NCBI GenBank assembly: GCA_026075535.2
Contig: AP026548.1
Span: 6,014,001-6,078,000 of the forward strand
Reading direction: 5' to 3'
Length of the DNA: 64,000 bases
From: Tricholoma matsutake
Taxonomy: Eukaryota > Basidiomycota > Agaricomycetes > Agaricales > Tricholomataceae
Under the pieces are notes generated by a model. The model did no database searches and was not told the origin of the DNA. It saw only the letters and a list, made by a program, of their open reading frames with translations. The translations under genes were made by a program, and so were the position numbers. Shown here piece by piece: positions 32,661 to 44,199 of the stretch (its first letter is position 1; each line of letters starts with the position of its first letter).

Positions 32661-33196
32661 TAGGGCATGGCATGGGTAACCCTTGGGTATATTTTCTTAT
32701 ACCCCTACCTATACCCATGAACACCATACCCACATGGGTAGGGGTACGGTGTTACCACGGGTTTTTGCGGGTTACCCATGGTTATTCATGGGTATTGATA
32801 TTTTTCATTATATTTGATAGGAAAAGATGTTTGCATCTTCTCACGGGGGGTAAACCCATGAGTCATGTCACCCTGACTCGTGGATATGTCATTGAAAAGT
32901 ACCCCTGCATTTTTTACTGTTATTTTTCATGATATTTGATAGAAATTTGCTGAAAAAGATGTTCGCATCTCATCACAGGGGTTTTCCCCATGATATGTCA
33001 TTAAAAACTCGAAATCTCAACACAGATGATCACTCACCTGACCAAAATCTGGGTACCAGCATACCCGCACATACCCGTAACACCGTGGAAAAGGGTATGG
33101 TGTTGCCCAGGTATGGCAATCCCATACCCATACCCATACCCATGCATACCCATGACCGGAAACACACGGTGTTACCCATACCCGTGCCGTGCCCTA
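32661..33196. mobile_element. Non-autonomous hAT element, copy 2
   Basis: 536 bp with ends TAGGGCATGGCATGGG and CCGTGCCGTGCCCTA, the same termini as the element at 23.45 kb in opposite orientation. The 8-bp flanks AACATCAG and AACATTGG differ at two transition sites, so the duplication has decayed. The interior (32,845-33,010) has CATGAGTCA...TGACTCGTGG units shared with the element at 25.2 kb. It splits the DUF6532 gene. Confidence 0.85.
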
Positions 33197-34269
33197 AACA
33201 TTGGTGGGAAAGTCTGCTTTGCAAATCTTGCCACCACCACCAGAGGACAGGGTGGTTGAGGGCGTGGAGGACTGGCTGCACATATGCCTATGCTTCTTCT
33301 CCCAGGAAGAGGTGATCAGAGATGTTTCATCTACAATGATTATCTGTTGGCACATCAGTATTTTCAAAAAGCTGTAGTTGCAAGAATGGAATTCCATACG
33401 CCATTTTGCTTCCCCCCACCAAAGTCAGCAGTCATCTTGCTGTTGTCATCATCCTCATCATCCTCATTGTCCCCTTCCTCCTGATCTTCTCCTCTGTTCT
33501 TCCCATGTTCATCAGCTTCATAGTCCAAGTGGTTGTCTGTGTTCTTGTCAAGATCCATAGACCATCGCAGGGTTTCTTCATCAACTACACCACCAGCCAC
33601 CTCTTGGGCAAAAGCAGCTTCATCCTCGTCTACAAGGGACACAGCACCAGAGTAGATCCGACTTTTTGAACACTTGGCAGGAGGTGGTGCTTCATCCTCT
33701 TCTGATGTTTCCCTGGGCTGATCCTGCGCTAAGAGACTATTCTTCTCTTGGATAGCTGTGTCAAAACATCAACCAGTTTCTCTACAAGCCACTGGCAGAT
33801 TGCCAATGTGACTCACCTTGATTTTCACTGGCCATAGCACCCTTGAGAGTTTGTTTTTTCTTTTCAGAAGAAAGGTGAGCAGTGCTTCTTCTTCCTTGTT
33901 TAGAGATGATGAAGTAGATGTAGTGACAGCAGGACCCTTTCCCTTTGGTGCTGTGCCTTTTCTCATTGTGGAGTCCTTAGTATTTTTGCCCTTGGTGTTC
34001 TTCCTTTCTGGAGGTGGGGGAGAGGGTTGAAGGGAGGATGTGTTGTGAGCAGACCTTCTGGTACTCATGGTAAGGTGTAGAAGACAGAATCAACCACAGA
34101 AAAAAACATGGTTCAGTTTGAAATATTAATAACAGCTACATCACATTATTACTACCCCTTTGACCATTTGCAAAAAATGTATTATCAATCCAACCATTAG
34201 CATCTTCTGCCCATCTGTTGCCTGCCTTGTTATTGTTTAAGACAAGAGATGCCTGCAAACCTTGAAAAT

Positions 34270-37200
34270 TCAAATTATAATGAGTGATGTGTACTGACTG
34301 AAAGATTGAGGTGTCCCATTCCTCTTTGCAACTACCAAGCCTAACTCTTGAAAAACCAGATCTTCCCCCTCACAGTCAGAGATGACCAACACCATGCAAA
34401 ATAAATTATCCCCTGGGTCATGGTGGGCACAAGTGGCAATGTTTACATTAACCACGATACCACTCCATGGTCTGGCAGGGGAAGTGTCATTGCTGGGCAG
34501 GATGTTGATCCATTGGCGCAATGATGCCGAAGTCTTGGGATGCAAACCTTCCATCTGAATATCAAACAGCTGTCAGTACCAACAAGTAGTTAAAGAGTGA
34601 AATATTACCAGGTTTCTTTGCCACATTAAAACTAGTTCAAAAACTGGTTCAAAAACATTCTCCAACCAATGATAGTCTTGCAGGTTTTCCTTGATTTCCT
34701 GTGATTCCCAAGGAACAAGTTTTGAAAGTGCTGTCACCTTGTTAGTGGAGGTCTTCTTCAGCTGGCTTGGATGTATGTCATTTGGGGCCTGATCACCCTG
34801 GAAAATCCAATTAATCCAATGCAAGATAAAACTAAGAAACAGAAAATGTACACCTGTGGAATAACGGTTATACCAGTTCAAGTGAAGGAACTGGCCAGCT
34901 GGTTCTTTGGCTGTTTCTTTCGCTGTGTCCGTGACTTTTAGCCAACCAGGGAATACAACAGAAAATGGTCCAAGAGAGTGCTGCGATCCTCTTGTGGCAT
35001 GGTCAGGCAAAGGGTAACCAGTGGTTCCCCTTTCTTGTCGTTCATGGTAATATCCAATCTGGACAATAGATCAATTACTGTTCATCAAAAGGCATGGAAA
35101 AGAGGGAAAAAGACACACTGTGGTATTAGATCTGGATCAACTCTAATGAATTGGTCTGTCGTTCGGGCACCTGTTTTGAGCTGCTCCACTAACTACAAAG
35201 GTATCAGTTTGGCTATGAAAAGACTGACAAAGAATTCAAATCACTCACCATCTCCTCCAGCTCCTCTATAGACTCTACCATGATTGCTGCATCTGCTTTC
35301 TTCCTTTCTCTTATGGTCCACTGATGTATGTAATCTGCATCTTGGCTCTGGAAGGGCATCTTGTGATTGAGGGGGTGGTCAGGATCAAATGCTGTTTGGA
35401 TTTCTCGACAACTGATATAGGGTATTTGTTCATCAAAGAAGTTGTCATGGTCCTGATTACTGTCAAGTCCCTCGGGTTCACTGAGAGGGGAGGGAGGAGC
35501 AGGAGAAAAACCACGGTTTGAACTCTGAGAAGAAGGGTTTGTCAAGATCAAACAATTGATGGTAGACACTGAGTAGGGTGTGCTATCAGAGCTCTGGCAC
35601 AAGTTGTAGCAAGAGCCCCAGGAAATGGCACATCTAGGTGTGGTGAATACACTACAAAGAGGATGGGGGGTTTAACACTGACAAGTAGTCAATTCCCAAC
35701 CAATGACATACTTTTGTGCAAAGGAATCAAAAAAGGCATCAGATACTAGGAGGTCAGAGCACAGAGTGCTGGGAGCAATTCCATGCTGTTGGAGACAAGT
35801 AGAAGAGAATGTGGTTGCAAAGGATAGATTGGGTAGCAAGGAGCAGATTTTGTGAACCACAGGAATGACAAACTTGTGAACCTGGATGCTGAATGGATTC
35901 ATGTCATCTTCAGCAGTTGTAAGCCATGTATGTACGTCTACAATGATAGGTACCACATACCAAGGCCAGGAGACCATATAAGCCTACAAATCTCTGTCAC
36001 CACAGCAGCAGGCAGCTGCCTTATGGTACTCATAGACCTTGCTGTGGTAATCAGCATGAGGAGATATAAGGACCCTATGGTTGATTCTCATCAATCATCT
36101 AACCACCAAAAGTAAGAGGAAATGCTCACCTGCTCCAGCCAGTGCAGCAAACTTGTACCCAGACGCCTTCCACCGGGTCAGCTGGGCATCAGTAAAACCA
36201 TCCAGGTTCCCCACCTTCTGTTCTTGCTTCATGACGGCTGCAGCAGATTTGAGGTGACAGGTGTGTCGGATGGCCTCTACCTTGGTGACAAATTGAGCCA
36301 GATTGAGCATACAGATGAAGTCGACACCTATAGCTACTTCTTCTGAGTGCGGCATGTGGCACACGATTGCCTGGAGGCTGTCAATGTTGAACATGGACTG
36401 GTCAGCGGAACCCTTGTTCATTGTATCTCCAACAAGGGATGTGAGGCTGCCTAGAGTGTCAGCACAATCTTGGACACAAGCCCCAGCAGCAGCGAGATCT
36501 GCAAGGGTGTGGCACCCTGCAGTATGGAGATTGAATTGTTCAGTGACATCAGCCGTCATGGTCCAGTGAGCCCCATTACCATGCTTACAGCTGGTGCCCC
36601 ATTGATGGTGTTGGTGATGGCGATGATGACCACCTCCAGTACCCTGGCATTCCTCAGTGTGGTTGGCATCTCTCATGTCATCACTCCCTTCTACTTCTTG
36701 TTGACATTGACGTCCTCACGTATGCCTCTATTCTGCAGGTGCACGTCCTACCCTTCCTGTAGGCCCAAATTCTTCCACATCTCTAACCCCCCCACTGACT
36801 TTGTTCCCTTCCTGGCATTCCTCAGCATCTCTAACCCCCTGACTGACTTCATTCCCTTCCCAGCATTCCTCTATATCTCCTCTTGCATCATCACTGCCTC
36901 CTAACCCCATCAGATCCCCTGATTTGTTCCATCCTATTTTCCTTTCCGGTGAAATGCTCCTCTCTGAGTCTGTCACCCCATGGCTATGCTTCATTCCCCA
37001 GGCCCTGTGCATGATGGGCGATGGTAAACTGTGTTGGTGATGATGTTGGTGATGGTGACTTGGTTGGCATCAATTGGAGCCAACCAGGATTGATAGTGTT
37101 GTGGCCAGGCCAATCTTGCATGGTGGGAGGTGTGGGAAGGAGCAGGACTGACTCAGAAGTGAGTGCGGTGGGCCATGTCTGGGAGGTGGCAGGTGGGCAG

Positions 37201-37988
37201 CCAGCGGAGGTGGAAATGAAGGTCAAAACCAGCGATAGATACTGAAATGTAACAGAAAAGGGTCAGTTGAATACATATCACACAAGCATATGATTAGAGG
37301 GCATATGCACCTGGCCCATCTCTGATGCTAAACCCAGTATTGACAGCGGCATCGACAGCATTGATGACATCCAATCCCTGTACATCTGGAGACCCCTTGG
37401 CATGGTAGAGCCTGTGTGAATGGCGGAGGCAGGTGTCGAGGTGATCCAGGGTAGCTGGTTCAATGATTGAGTGACAGAGATGGACAGGACCAGAAATGAA
37501 AGTATGCACCTCATATCCACCTGTGAATGTGTGGCCAGGGGAAGGGGCTAAACAGCTCCCTGGGGACAGTCAACCTCACATTGGGGTAGATGGTGTGGCA
37601 GAGCCAGAGAAAGGTGTGTTAGGGTGTAAACTATCCTGGAGGGTGAATTGCATTCAATGGAAGACAAGAGGGATCAAAACTGAATGTACCATGCCATGGG
37701 ACCAAAATGGATTGCGGGATGAGGAAAGACACTGCACATCTGGTGCAGTGCCATACTGGAATAGAAAAGGTGAGTCGTTTGTCATGGATTGAGTCCAAAT
37801 GAACTCACCTGTTCCATAGAGTTTTCCTCACATTGAGAATCTTGGAGGCGGCATATCAACGACTGCAGTTTGTTGTTTGCTAGCACATTGGCAGATGACT
37901 CAGGTAAGCCCTCACAATTGTTGTCATCACCGAGGATCTGCAGGAATTGACTCAAGACAGAGATATCCTGCCTGTGAAGTACATGCAA
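34270..37988 (-). CDS. Multi-exon agaricomycete gene with 2OG-oxygenase-like C-terminus
   Basis: Minus-strand exons in order: HRQDISVLSQFLQILGDD (37.98-37.81 kb, GTGAGT donor); LCHSIIEPATLDHLDTCL (37.45-37.30 kb); Pro/Ser-rich and repetitive parts (36.7-37.2 kb, two copies of EEC-EGN-V--GVRD); FICMLNLAQFVTKVEAI, LTRWKASGYKFAALAGAG (36.3-36.1 kb); FVIPVVHKICSLLPN (35.87 kb); an acidic/charged part (35.6-35.2 kb); YHWLENVFEPVFELVL (34.65 kb); and a C-terminal stretch WSGIVVNVNIATCAHHDPGD with GEDLVFQELGLVV (34.47-34.33 kb). The HxD-like HHD and ELGLV strand resemble double-stranded beta-helix 2OG-Fe(II) oxygenases. The joining of all exons into one gene relies on recalled homologues. No clear stops were seen. 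Confidence 0.42.
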
Positions 37989-38615
37989 AGTCTGAAGTCA
38001 ACAGACTAGTTCACATGTAGGTGAACTTCAGGGTTGACCATGATGAGGCATTGTGAGTGTCCTCACCTCTTTTTCATGACCTTCTCGTATGCCTTCTCAT
38101 ATGACCTAATTTGATGACCATCTCTTGACGTGGTGCCAGACATTGCTACCTATAAATAATGCCCATGAGATTGTTCTCCTATCCAGTGAGTCAATTCAAT
38201 TCTGTATGTGTAACACTGATAAATTGAACACTGATGCACTTTGGAAATGTTCAGTTAATTTACCCATCCGAGTTCCCTAACCCTAATGCTCAACCACTGA
38301 TTTTATTATGATGGAAACATCCCCTATGTGGGATTGCAAGTTTATTTAGAGGTGTGTGCAGTTGATTACATTGCTACTCACTGGGACCTTATAAATTGAC
38401 AGGGCCATCTCTGATAGCCAGAGAGGACAGATGTAGATGGATAGAGATCATGGTACATATCAAAGTGGAGGTGCAAAGCAATGTTGTAACCCCTCCTTGG
38501 AATGCTGTGTCAGCTCATCTGTAACCCCTTCTGTTTACTGGCATGTTCTATCTATCTGTTGTTGCTTATCTCCACCTTGTACTTGCCCCTCCCCTTTACA
38601 TCCAATATTATCAGG
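37989..38615. promoter_or_regulatory. Divergent intergenic region
   Basis: This separates the minus gene ending its 5' side near 37,988 from the plus-strand Plavaka transposase. The open frame upstream of ATG 38616 looks hydrophobic (LLLLISTLYLPLP) but is a chance extension. No specific promoter motif is certain; a TATAAATAATG lies at 38,151 and CCTTATAAATTG at 38,388. Confidence 0.35.
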
Positions 38616-41600
38616 ATGCATGCCAACATTGTTTCTGAAGACAATGAATGCCCCGCATGTTCCAAGTACTTCCAAACTATCCAGGGCAGGAATGCACACC
38701 TGTCCACTGCTCGCCATTGTAAATGGTGGAAGAAAGGAAAGTTGTCAGAGTTTGGTTTATCAACCCATGATACAGAGATGCTGGAGATTGTGGATGGTCA
38801 CCCCACTGTGGGCTCTGATGAAGGTGGAAATACCCCCACATCCTGGTTTGATGATACACCAGGAGTATTTGGGGATCTGGAGGATCAGGAGGATCTGTTT
38901 TATTTCATTCCTGACACTGATGTTCAGATGGGAGAGCCAGGTCCAGGACCTTCCTCATCAAGGGTTTCTGGAAGTTACCACCAAACTGCATCATCGTGCA
39001 TGTTAGATGAAGAGGATGATGAAAGAATTGAAGAAGTCCACCAAACTGCAGGAAAGTGTATTTGGATGGATGATCGACTTCATGAGAAGTGGAAAAGGAT
39101 GTTTGGGGAGGCAGAAATTGGGGCTGGCAGTGGCAATGATGGTGGCAACACTGTAATGGATGATAGTTCTACCAATCCATATTATCCCTTTGCATTGGAA
39201 CTAGACTGGGGAATCATGTGGTGGGCAGTCAAAGATAGGCTGGGCCATAATGCTTTTGACAGGCTCTTGTCTATTCCAGGGGTCATTTCTATTTGCTTTC
39301 TCAATAAACTGTAGCTCATTTCCAATCTCAGGTAGTGGAGAAACTTGGTCTCTCCTTTAGCAATATCCGTGGTCTTCACCAAATGGTAGATGCTATCCTG
39401 GATCATGCTGGTACCTGGAGGAGCAGAACTCTGTCTTTCAAGGATACACCTGAGGACCAGTTCATTGTGTGCTATAGGGATGTTGTGGAAGCAGTCTGGA
39501 GCCTGTGGGGTGACTCGTCATTTTCCAAAGAGTTGGTCACTGCGCCACAAAAGATTTTCTCTGATCAGGGCAAGAAGAACTGTATCTTCTCTGAGATGTG
39601 GACATGTCAATGGTGGCATGCTATTCAGGTGCATATTTGAGGAGTATGGATGCTTTCATATGTGATTAATATTAAATGGTAGAGTCTTCTACCCCCTGGC
39701 ACAACACTCTCCCCTATTATCATAGCCACCAACAAGACTGAACTGACCCAGTTTATGGGTGGAAAGTCCACTTATCCTGTCTATCTCACCATAGGTAATC
39801 TCCTGAAATCCATCTGTCGCAAGCCTTCCTGTCATGCTTGCATATTGATTGGCTACCTGCCTGTCGACAAGATCAACTGCTCTTCATTGACTCAAAATGA
39901 GCTCCACGCACATCGACAACATCTGTTTCATGAATCCATGAAAATGATTCTCTCACCACTAATCAAAGCAGGACTGGAAGGTGTTGATATGACTACAGGG
40001 GATGGAAGAGTGTATTGCATCCACCCAGTTCTTTCTGCCTATGCGGTTGACTATCCTGAACAGTGTTTGGTGGCATGCACTAAATATGGTACATGTCCCA
40101 AGTGCAAGGCCACTGCAAATGATCTTCAACATATGTGTCCTATGGAGCTGAGGACAAAGAAATGGACCTTAGAGGTGATAGATGACTCCATGGCATCATC
40201 TCAAACCTCCTCTCAGTTTTACAGCAACTGTATGGCCATGGATGTCTCCGGCAGCCTGAATACGCCATTTTGGAAGGACCTGCCATACATGGATATCCAC
40301 CATTCCATTACCCCCGATGTTCTCCATCAGCTCTATCAAGGTGTTCTCAAACATCTTATCAACTGGTGTCAGCATGCCATGTCTCCTGAAGAGCTTGACT
40401 ATCGGATCCGAATACTCCCACCTGCATATGGGTGTCATCATTTCAAGAATGGTATCTCTACATTGTCCCAAATCTCTGGAATGGAGAGAAAGAATATGGG
40501 GAAGATCCTGCTGGGATGCCTGATTGGAGCAATACTGAAAAAAGGCCAACTTGCTGTCAAATCCATTCTTGATTTCATCTACCTTGCACAGTACCAAATG
40601 CATGATCACATCACCTTAGGTTATATGAAGGATGCACTGGATGCATGGGAAGAGAACTGTTCCTACTTTGTAGAAGATACACATATCCATGAGGACCTCA
40701 ATATCCCCAAATTTCACTCCCTCCTTCACTATATTGACTCTATTCAGTTTCTTGGAACAACAGACAATTACAATACTGAACTTTTTGAGCGGCTTCACAT
40801 TGACTTTGCAAAAATGGGTTGGCATGCATCCAACCATTACGATGAGTTCCCCCAGATGGTTACTTGGCTTTCCCACCAGGAAAAAATCATGCAGTTTGAC
40901 AACTACATTATGGATGCTCTTTCTGCCCCCCCCCCAACCGCATTCCTCTGAGGGAAAAAGTCCCTATCAAACTGGCCAAATATCCCAACCAAGCAGGAAA
41001 GTCCCTAGCCTCTATTGAAACTTCCAATTCTGCACCAGGTTTCTCAACAAAGCTAAAAGAATACCTCAACTGCTTGCTGCTTACTAGGGCCTTGTTAAGA
41101 ACTGATCCTGGAGGGTTCATTGGAATCTGATCAGACACTGCAGGTGTTATTTATGGAAGATTGTCAGGTCGTTGCGGATTTGGCGGGAGGGGAAACAGAA
41201 AGGACTTGGCTTCAGCTTGTAAGAAGCTGTGCCCTTCACCTCATCTGGTGTCCTAATTTCAAGTTGGAGGTTTGGAGGTAGGAATGGGAAAGTGCAGGTA
41301 AATGCGGGAAGGAGTATGGAGGGACTTAGGTTAAGTTCAGATGAGGTTAGAACTTCAGAGGGAGACTGGAGGTTGAGTTGAATGGAGTTCAGACTCTTAG
41401 AGTACTGAGGTTGGAGTAGAAGGAGGTTTGGATTGGCAGATTAAAGTCGAGTCTATGTCGATATATGAACTGAGGAATACAAGACAAAACTAACTAAGCT
41501 TAAATACTGTAGTCCAGAATAATGCGGAACAGGAACAAAGACTGCAGCAGTGTCTCGACTGCGTAGATAAATTATCTAGCGGGAGCTGCACAGGAATCCG

Positions 41601-42430
41601 TAGTCAAATTTGCAATAGAGACAGCAGCCTTGGAAAGGCAGCCGTGGATGCTGTACAGGGCAGCCTGATGCACAGCAGTGTGGGCAGTGCAAGGCAGCTG
41701 GGAATGAAATTGGGAGGCATAGACAAAAGTCATGTTCGATGTGCGGGAAAGGGTCGGATGGATGCGGGTTCCGATCGGGCAAGGAACGGTTCTTGACAGG
41801 CCTCTAATCAAGCATCCCATTCCTATCCTCTTCCATTCAACAAGCTGGACATCTTTCATCAATTTAAATTTTACCTGCATGGACTGCAAGATGATGATGA
41901 TGAAACAAATATGGTCAAGGCCATTCCCATCTCATGTGGACATCCATCAGGATGATTCGACACAGTTATCGCTTTGAGAACAGATGAAGCTGAGGCTACT
42001 GGCCTCAAGGGTGTGCTTGTAACTCTTGATTTTTATGATAAGCTATTGACACATAGTTGCAGGAACTCAAGTTGGAAGAGTGAGGGTGATCTTCAAACTT
42101 CCCACCCATTTGGACCATGGCTTGGGATCAACTGAAGCCCCCTCCTCATGGCCACAAGAGCCTCTGGCTTACATCCAGTGGTATTCAAGGCTCAAAAGCA
42201 GTCCTGATGAACACCATGGTATGTATGATGTGAAGACCACCATAGAAGGAGCTATAGTACCGCTGGCAAGTATTAGGCAAACCTGCATGCTTATTCCAAG
42301 ATTTTCCAATCCTTTCTCTGGAGACAGGACACTGGCACTGGCGACAGATGTTCTGCTTTCTGGGTTAATAACTGGGTGGATATGTACTCATATCAGACTA
42401 TTTGGTAGCCCTACTATACAGTATAGACTG
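38616..42430 (+). pseudogene. Plavaka-type (CACTA-like) transposase, interrupted by a solo LTR
   Basis: ATG 38616 (MHANIVSEDN) opens a C2H2-like N-terminal finger (CPACSKYF ... HLSTARHC). Exon 1 ends near LLSIPGV (about 39,280); exon 2 (39,331-39,630) has VVEKLGLSFSNIRGL and SLWGDSSF; exon 3 from about 39,685 carries the transposase core: GGKSTYPVYLTIGN, CPKCKATANDL, ITPDVLHQLYQGVLKHLI, HHFKNGIS, FIYLAQYQMHDH, NIPKFHSLLHYIDSI and ERLHIDFAKMGWHASN. Plavaka transposases move CACTA-like DNA transposons in Agaricomycetes. A C10 run at about 40,930 shifts the frame; the C-terminus continues across solo LTR E2 (LPFNKLDIFHQFKFYL at about 41,835; LPTHLDHGLG at 42,100). Terminal repeats were not identified. 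Confidence 0.85.
41093..41798. mobile_element. Solo LTR, family E, copy 2
   Basis: 706 bp, TGTTAAGAAC...GTTCTTGACA, flanked by GGCCT (41088-41092 and 41799-41803). It is homologous to 21614-22304 and in the same orientation. It is inserted in the C-terminal part of the Plavaka transposase, whose frame resumes on the far side. The copy has an extra 14-base stretch (AAGGCAGCCGTGGA region, about 41,636) relative to copy 1. Confidence 0.9.
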
Positions 42431-42576
42431 CTTTTTATGGACGAAAGCACCCTTAGAAGATGTGAGAGCTACCAGGGCAACACTAGTCACCCTGAGGGCT
42501 CCAGGGGTCTCCTGAGAGTGGAATTGTCTCCCTGGGAATTGTGCCTGGCCCTGAGTCACCCCCAGGCACAAAGTGA

Positions 42577-43866
42577 TTTTCCTGATGGTTCTGCATGGTG
42601 CTTGGTGAGCCTGAGGAAATTGAACAGATTCCAGTTATCAAGACAAGAATAACACCTGCACGTGCTATGGAATTTTCAAACTTGACTGTCTCAGGAAACA
42701 TCAGCACCATACAGAATCTTGCAGGACAAGGCAGCGTTGGAGATCCTGATGATCCTGATGAGCATTTTGATGTTACAGACCTCTCAAAGCATGTTCTACT
42801 ATTTCATGGGGATCTAGGGATGGGTGATCAAATCCTCAGCATTCAACTGCAACAGTCAATCGAGGACTCACCATGGAACCAGTTTCAATATGCTGTATTC
42901 ATTCCTGGTCTATTTCATGTCAAGATGGCCTGTGCAGATGCTATCTGGTGCATTTTTATCCAGCCAACAGATGCAAGATTAGATGACACCTGCCTGATGC
43001 AAGATATCTCAAAACTATGCCCAAAGGAAACAGGAATCATTTCCTCAAAACCTGGATTCCAGCACATGCATCAGGTGATTGGACACTCAGGCATTAGTAA
43101 GCATATTGATTGTTGGAGGGTGAGGCTGCATGGAGGAATCCAGAACATACATCACTTGAAAAATTTGCCACCTCCAAACCAAGTCTGGAAGACTTGAAGA
43201 ATATAGCAAACTGGCTAGTGACACACTATGTTGCAGATAGTAGATGGAGCGGTTGCAAAATCAGCCCAAAGCACAATGAGATCAACAATATGAGAATGCA
43301 TTACTTCTCAACAAATACTGTCTTCTATATGAAGAACTTTGTCACGCAATGAACTCTGGTGATATCAATCATGTGGAAACATGCCTGATTTCATAGATCT
43401 TCATTTTTTGAGCCACAGCAAAGCATAAGTATGCAACTCACATTGTAAAATTTCTTTTGAATGTTCACTTTGTATACCCAAGTGAATTGAGGTGCATGCT
43501 TCACCTTAAAGTCACAGCCTTATGTGGAAGAATAGACATGCCATTCAATACCATATGTTAGTCAACCCAACAGGAAAACCTGGTAAATTTCAGGGTGTAG
43601 ACTGGGTCATCGAACTCCACAACCTCTATATGAAGGTGCAGTCAGTTGACAAGACACACGACATTAACCTCAGATCTTACTAGGTGGAACATGGTGGTAG
43701 TGGGTCAAATCAGACTGTCCAGCACATCATCAAAGAATCCCCACTTGTTTGGACATACCAAGATGCCCATATCACCATCGAGAAGAACTTCTCACTCACT
43801 CATCTGACTAGGGCACACAGAGATCCCAACATGGCAAAGACTCTTGAGAAGTTCAGCAAAATCTGA
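42577..43866 (+). pseudogene. DUF6589 protein gene, N-terminally truncated
   Basis: The frame shows the core of the DUF6589 family: RAMEFSNLTVSGNISTIQNL (about 42,680), VLLFHGDLGMGDQILSIQ (42,800), SPWNQFQYAVFIPGLFHVKM and CADAIWCIFIQP (42,870-42,965), ETGIISSKPGFQHMHQVIGH (43,040), then after a frameshift near 43,130 SLEKFATSKPSLEDLKNI, ELCHAMNSGD (43,335), KHKYATHIVKF (43,425), a stop near 43,558, NPTGKPGKF (43,570) and GSGSNQTVQHIIKESPLVW (43,695). DUF6589 is widespread in Agaricomycetes and is suspected to be transposase-derived; its role is unknown. Several stops and no N-terminal third mark a relic. It starts within about 150 bp of the end of the Plavaka frame on the same strand. Confidence 0.8.
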
Positions 43867-44199
43867 GAGAGCAAAACACACATAAAATTATGCCAGGATG
43901 AGAAAGTGTTTATAATATTCCAGATATGGTGAATAAAGGACAGCTCCTACTGTCGTCTGAAACCACCAGAACTGGTGAAAGTATTGAGGATCATGATACA
44001 GCAGTAGCAGAGGTGGATGATATCATTGGAGAACTCTGATCAGATGCATCAGTACTGAGATCTAGATATGAGATACCTGAGTAGATAATTACTGAATACA
44101 CATAGTGTTCAATTTGAAGAAGGTTCAGGAATAGTGTTCATGTTCTCCTTGGAAGTCGATGAGACTGGCTGACCAGGATATCCTTTACAGATCCGATTG

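Larger units (their letters stand above)
30256..34068 (-). pseudogene. DUF6532 protein gene, interrupted by two mobile elements
   Basis: ATG at 34068 opens a basic, Ser/Lys-rich N-terminus (MSTRRSAHNTS, ERKNTKGKNTKD) to a GTGAGT donor near 33,815. An acidic exon follows (33.64-33.37 kb; GEDQEEGDNEDDEDDD), then the DUF6532 domain: LPLAQAAKLRLQYEIAIVNA (about 32,640), VQWLLHKSKFMYGG (about 32,260), an intron, TYNTQEPLSHPCLKEIIHLQ (about 32,140), VVDSVLNLTVCAV (about 32,020), a further intron, and IENTLKEWASGEQNQIKF (about 30,740). DUF6532 is a basidiomycete family of unknown function. hAT copy 2 (32661-33196) and repeat R1 (30808-32005) lie within it. Removing R1 rejoins the frame at its TSD. 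Confidence 0.7.

Noticed and set aside
23449..33196. The inverted GGGTATGG repeats at 23.5 and 33.1 kb as terminal repeats of a single 10-kb transposon.
   Set aside because: Each repeat closes locally with a partner (24,551 and 32,661), with its own 8-bp duplication.
38502..38615. A signal peptide or membrane segment at the start of the Plavaka ORF.
   Set aside because: The hydrophobic run lies upstream of a better ATG at 38616, directly before the zinc finger; family members start near there.
21614..41798. The two family-E LTRs as ends of one 20-kb retrotransposon.
   Set aside because: Each has its own 5-bp duplication (GCACT and GGCCT), and the region between holds unrelated genes on both strands.
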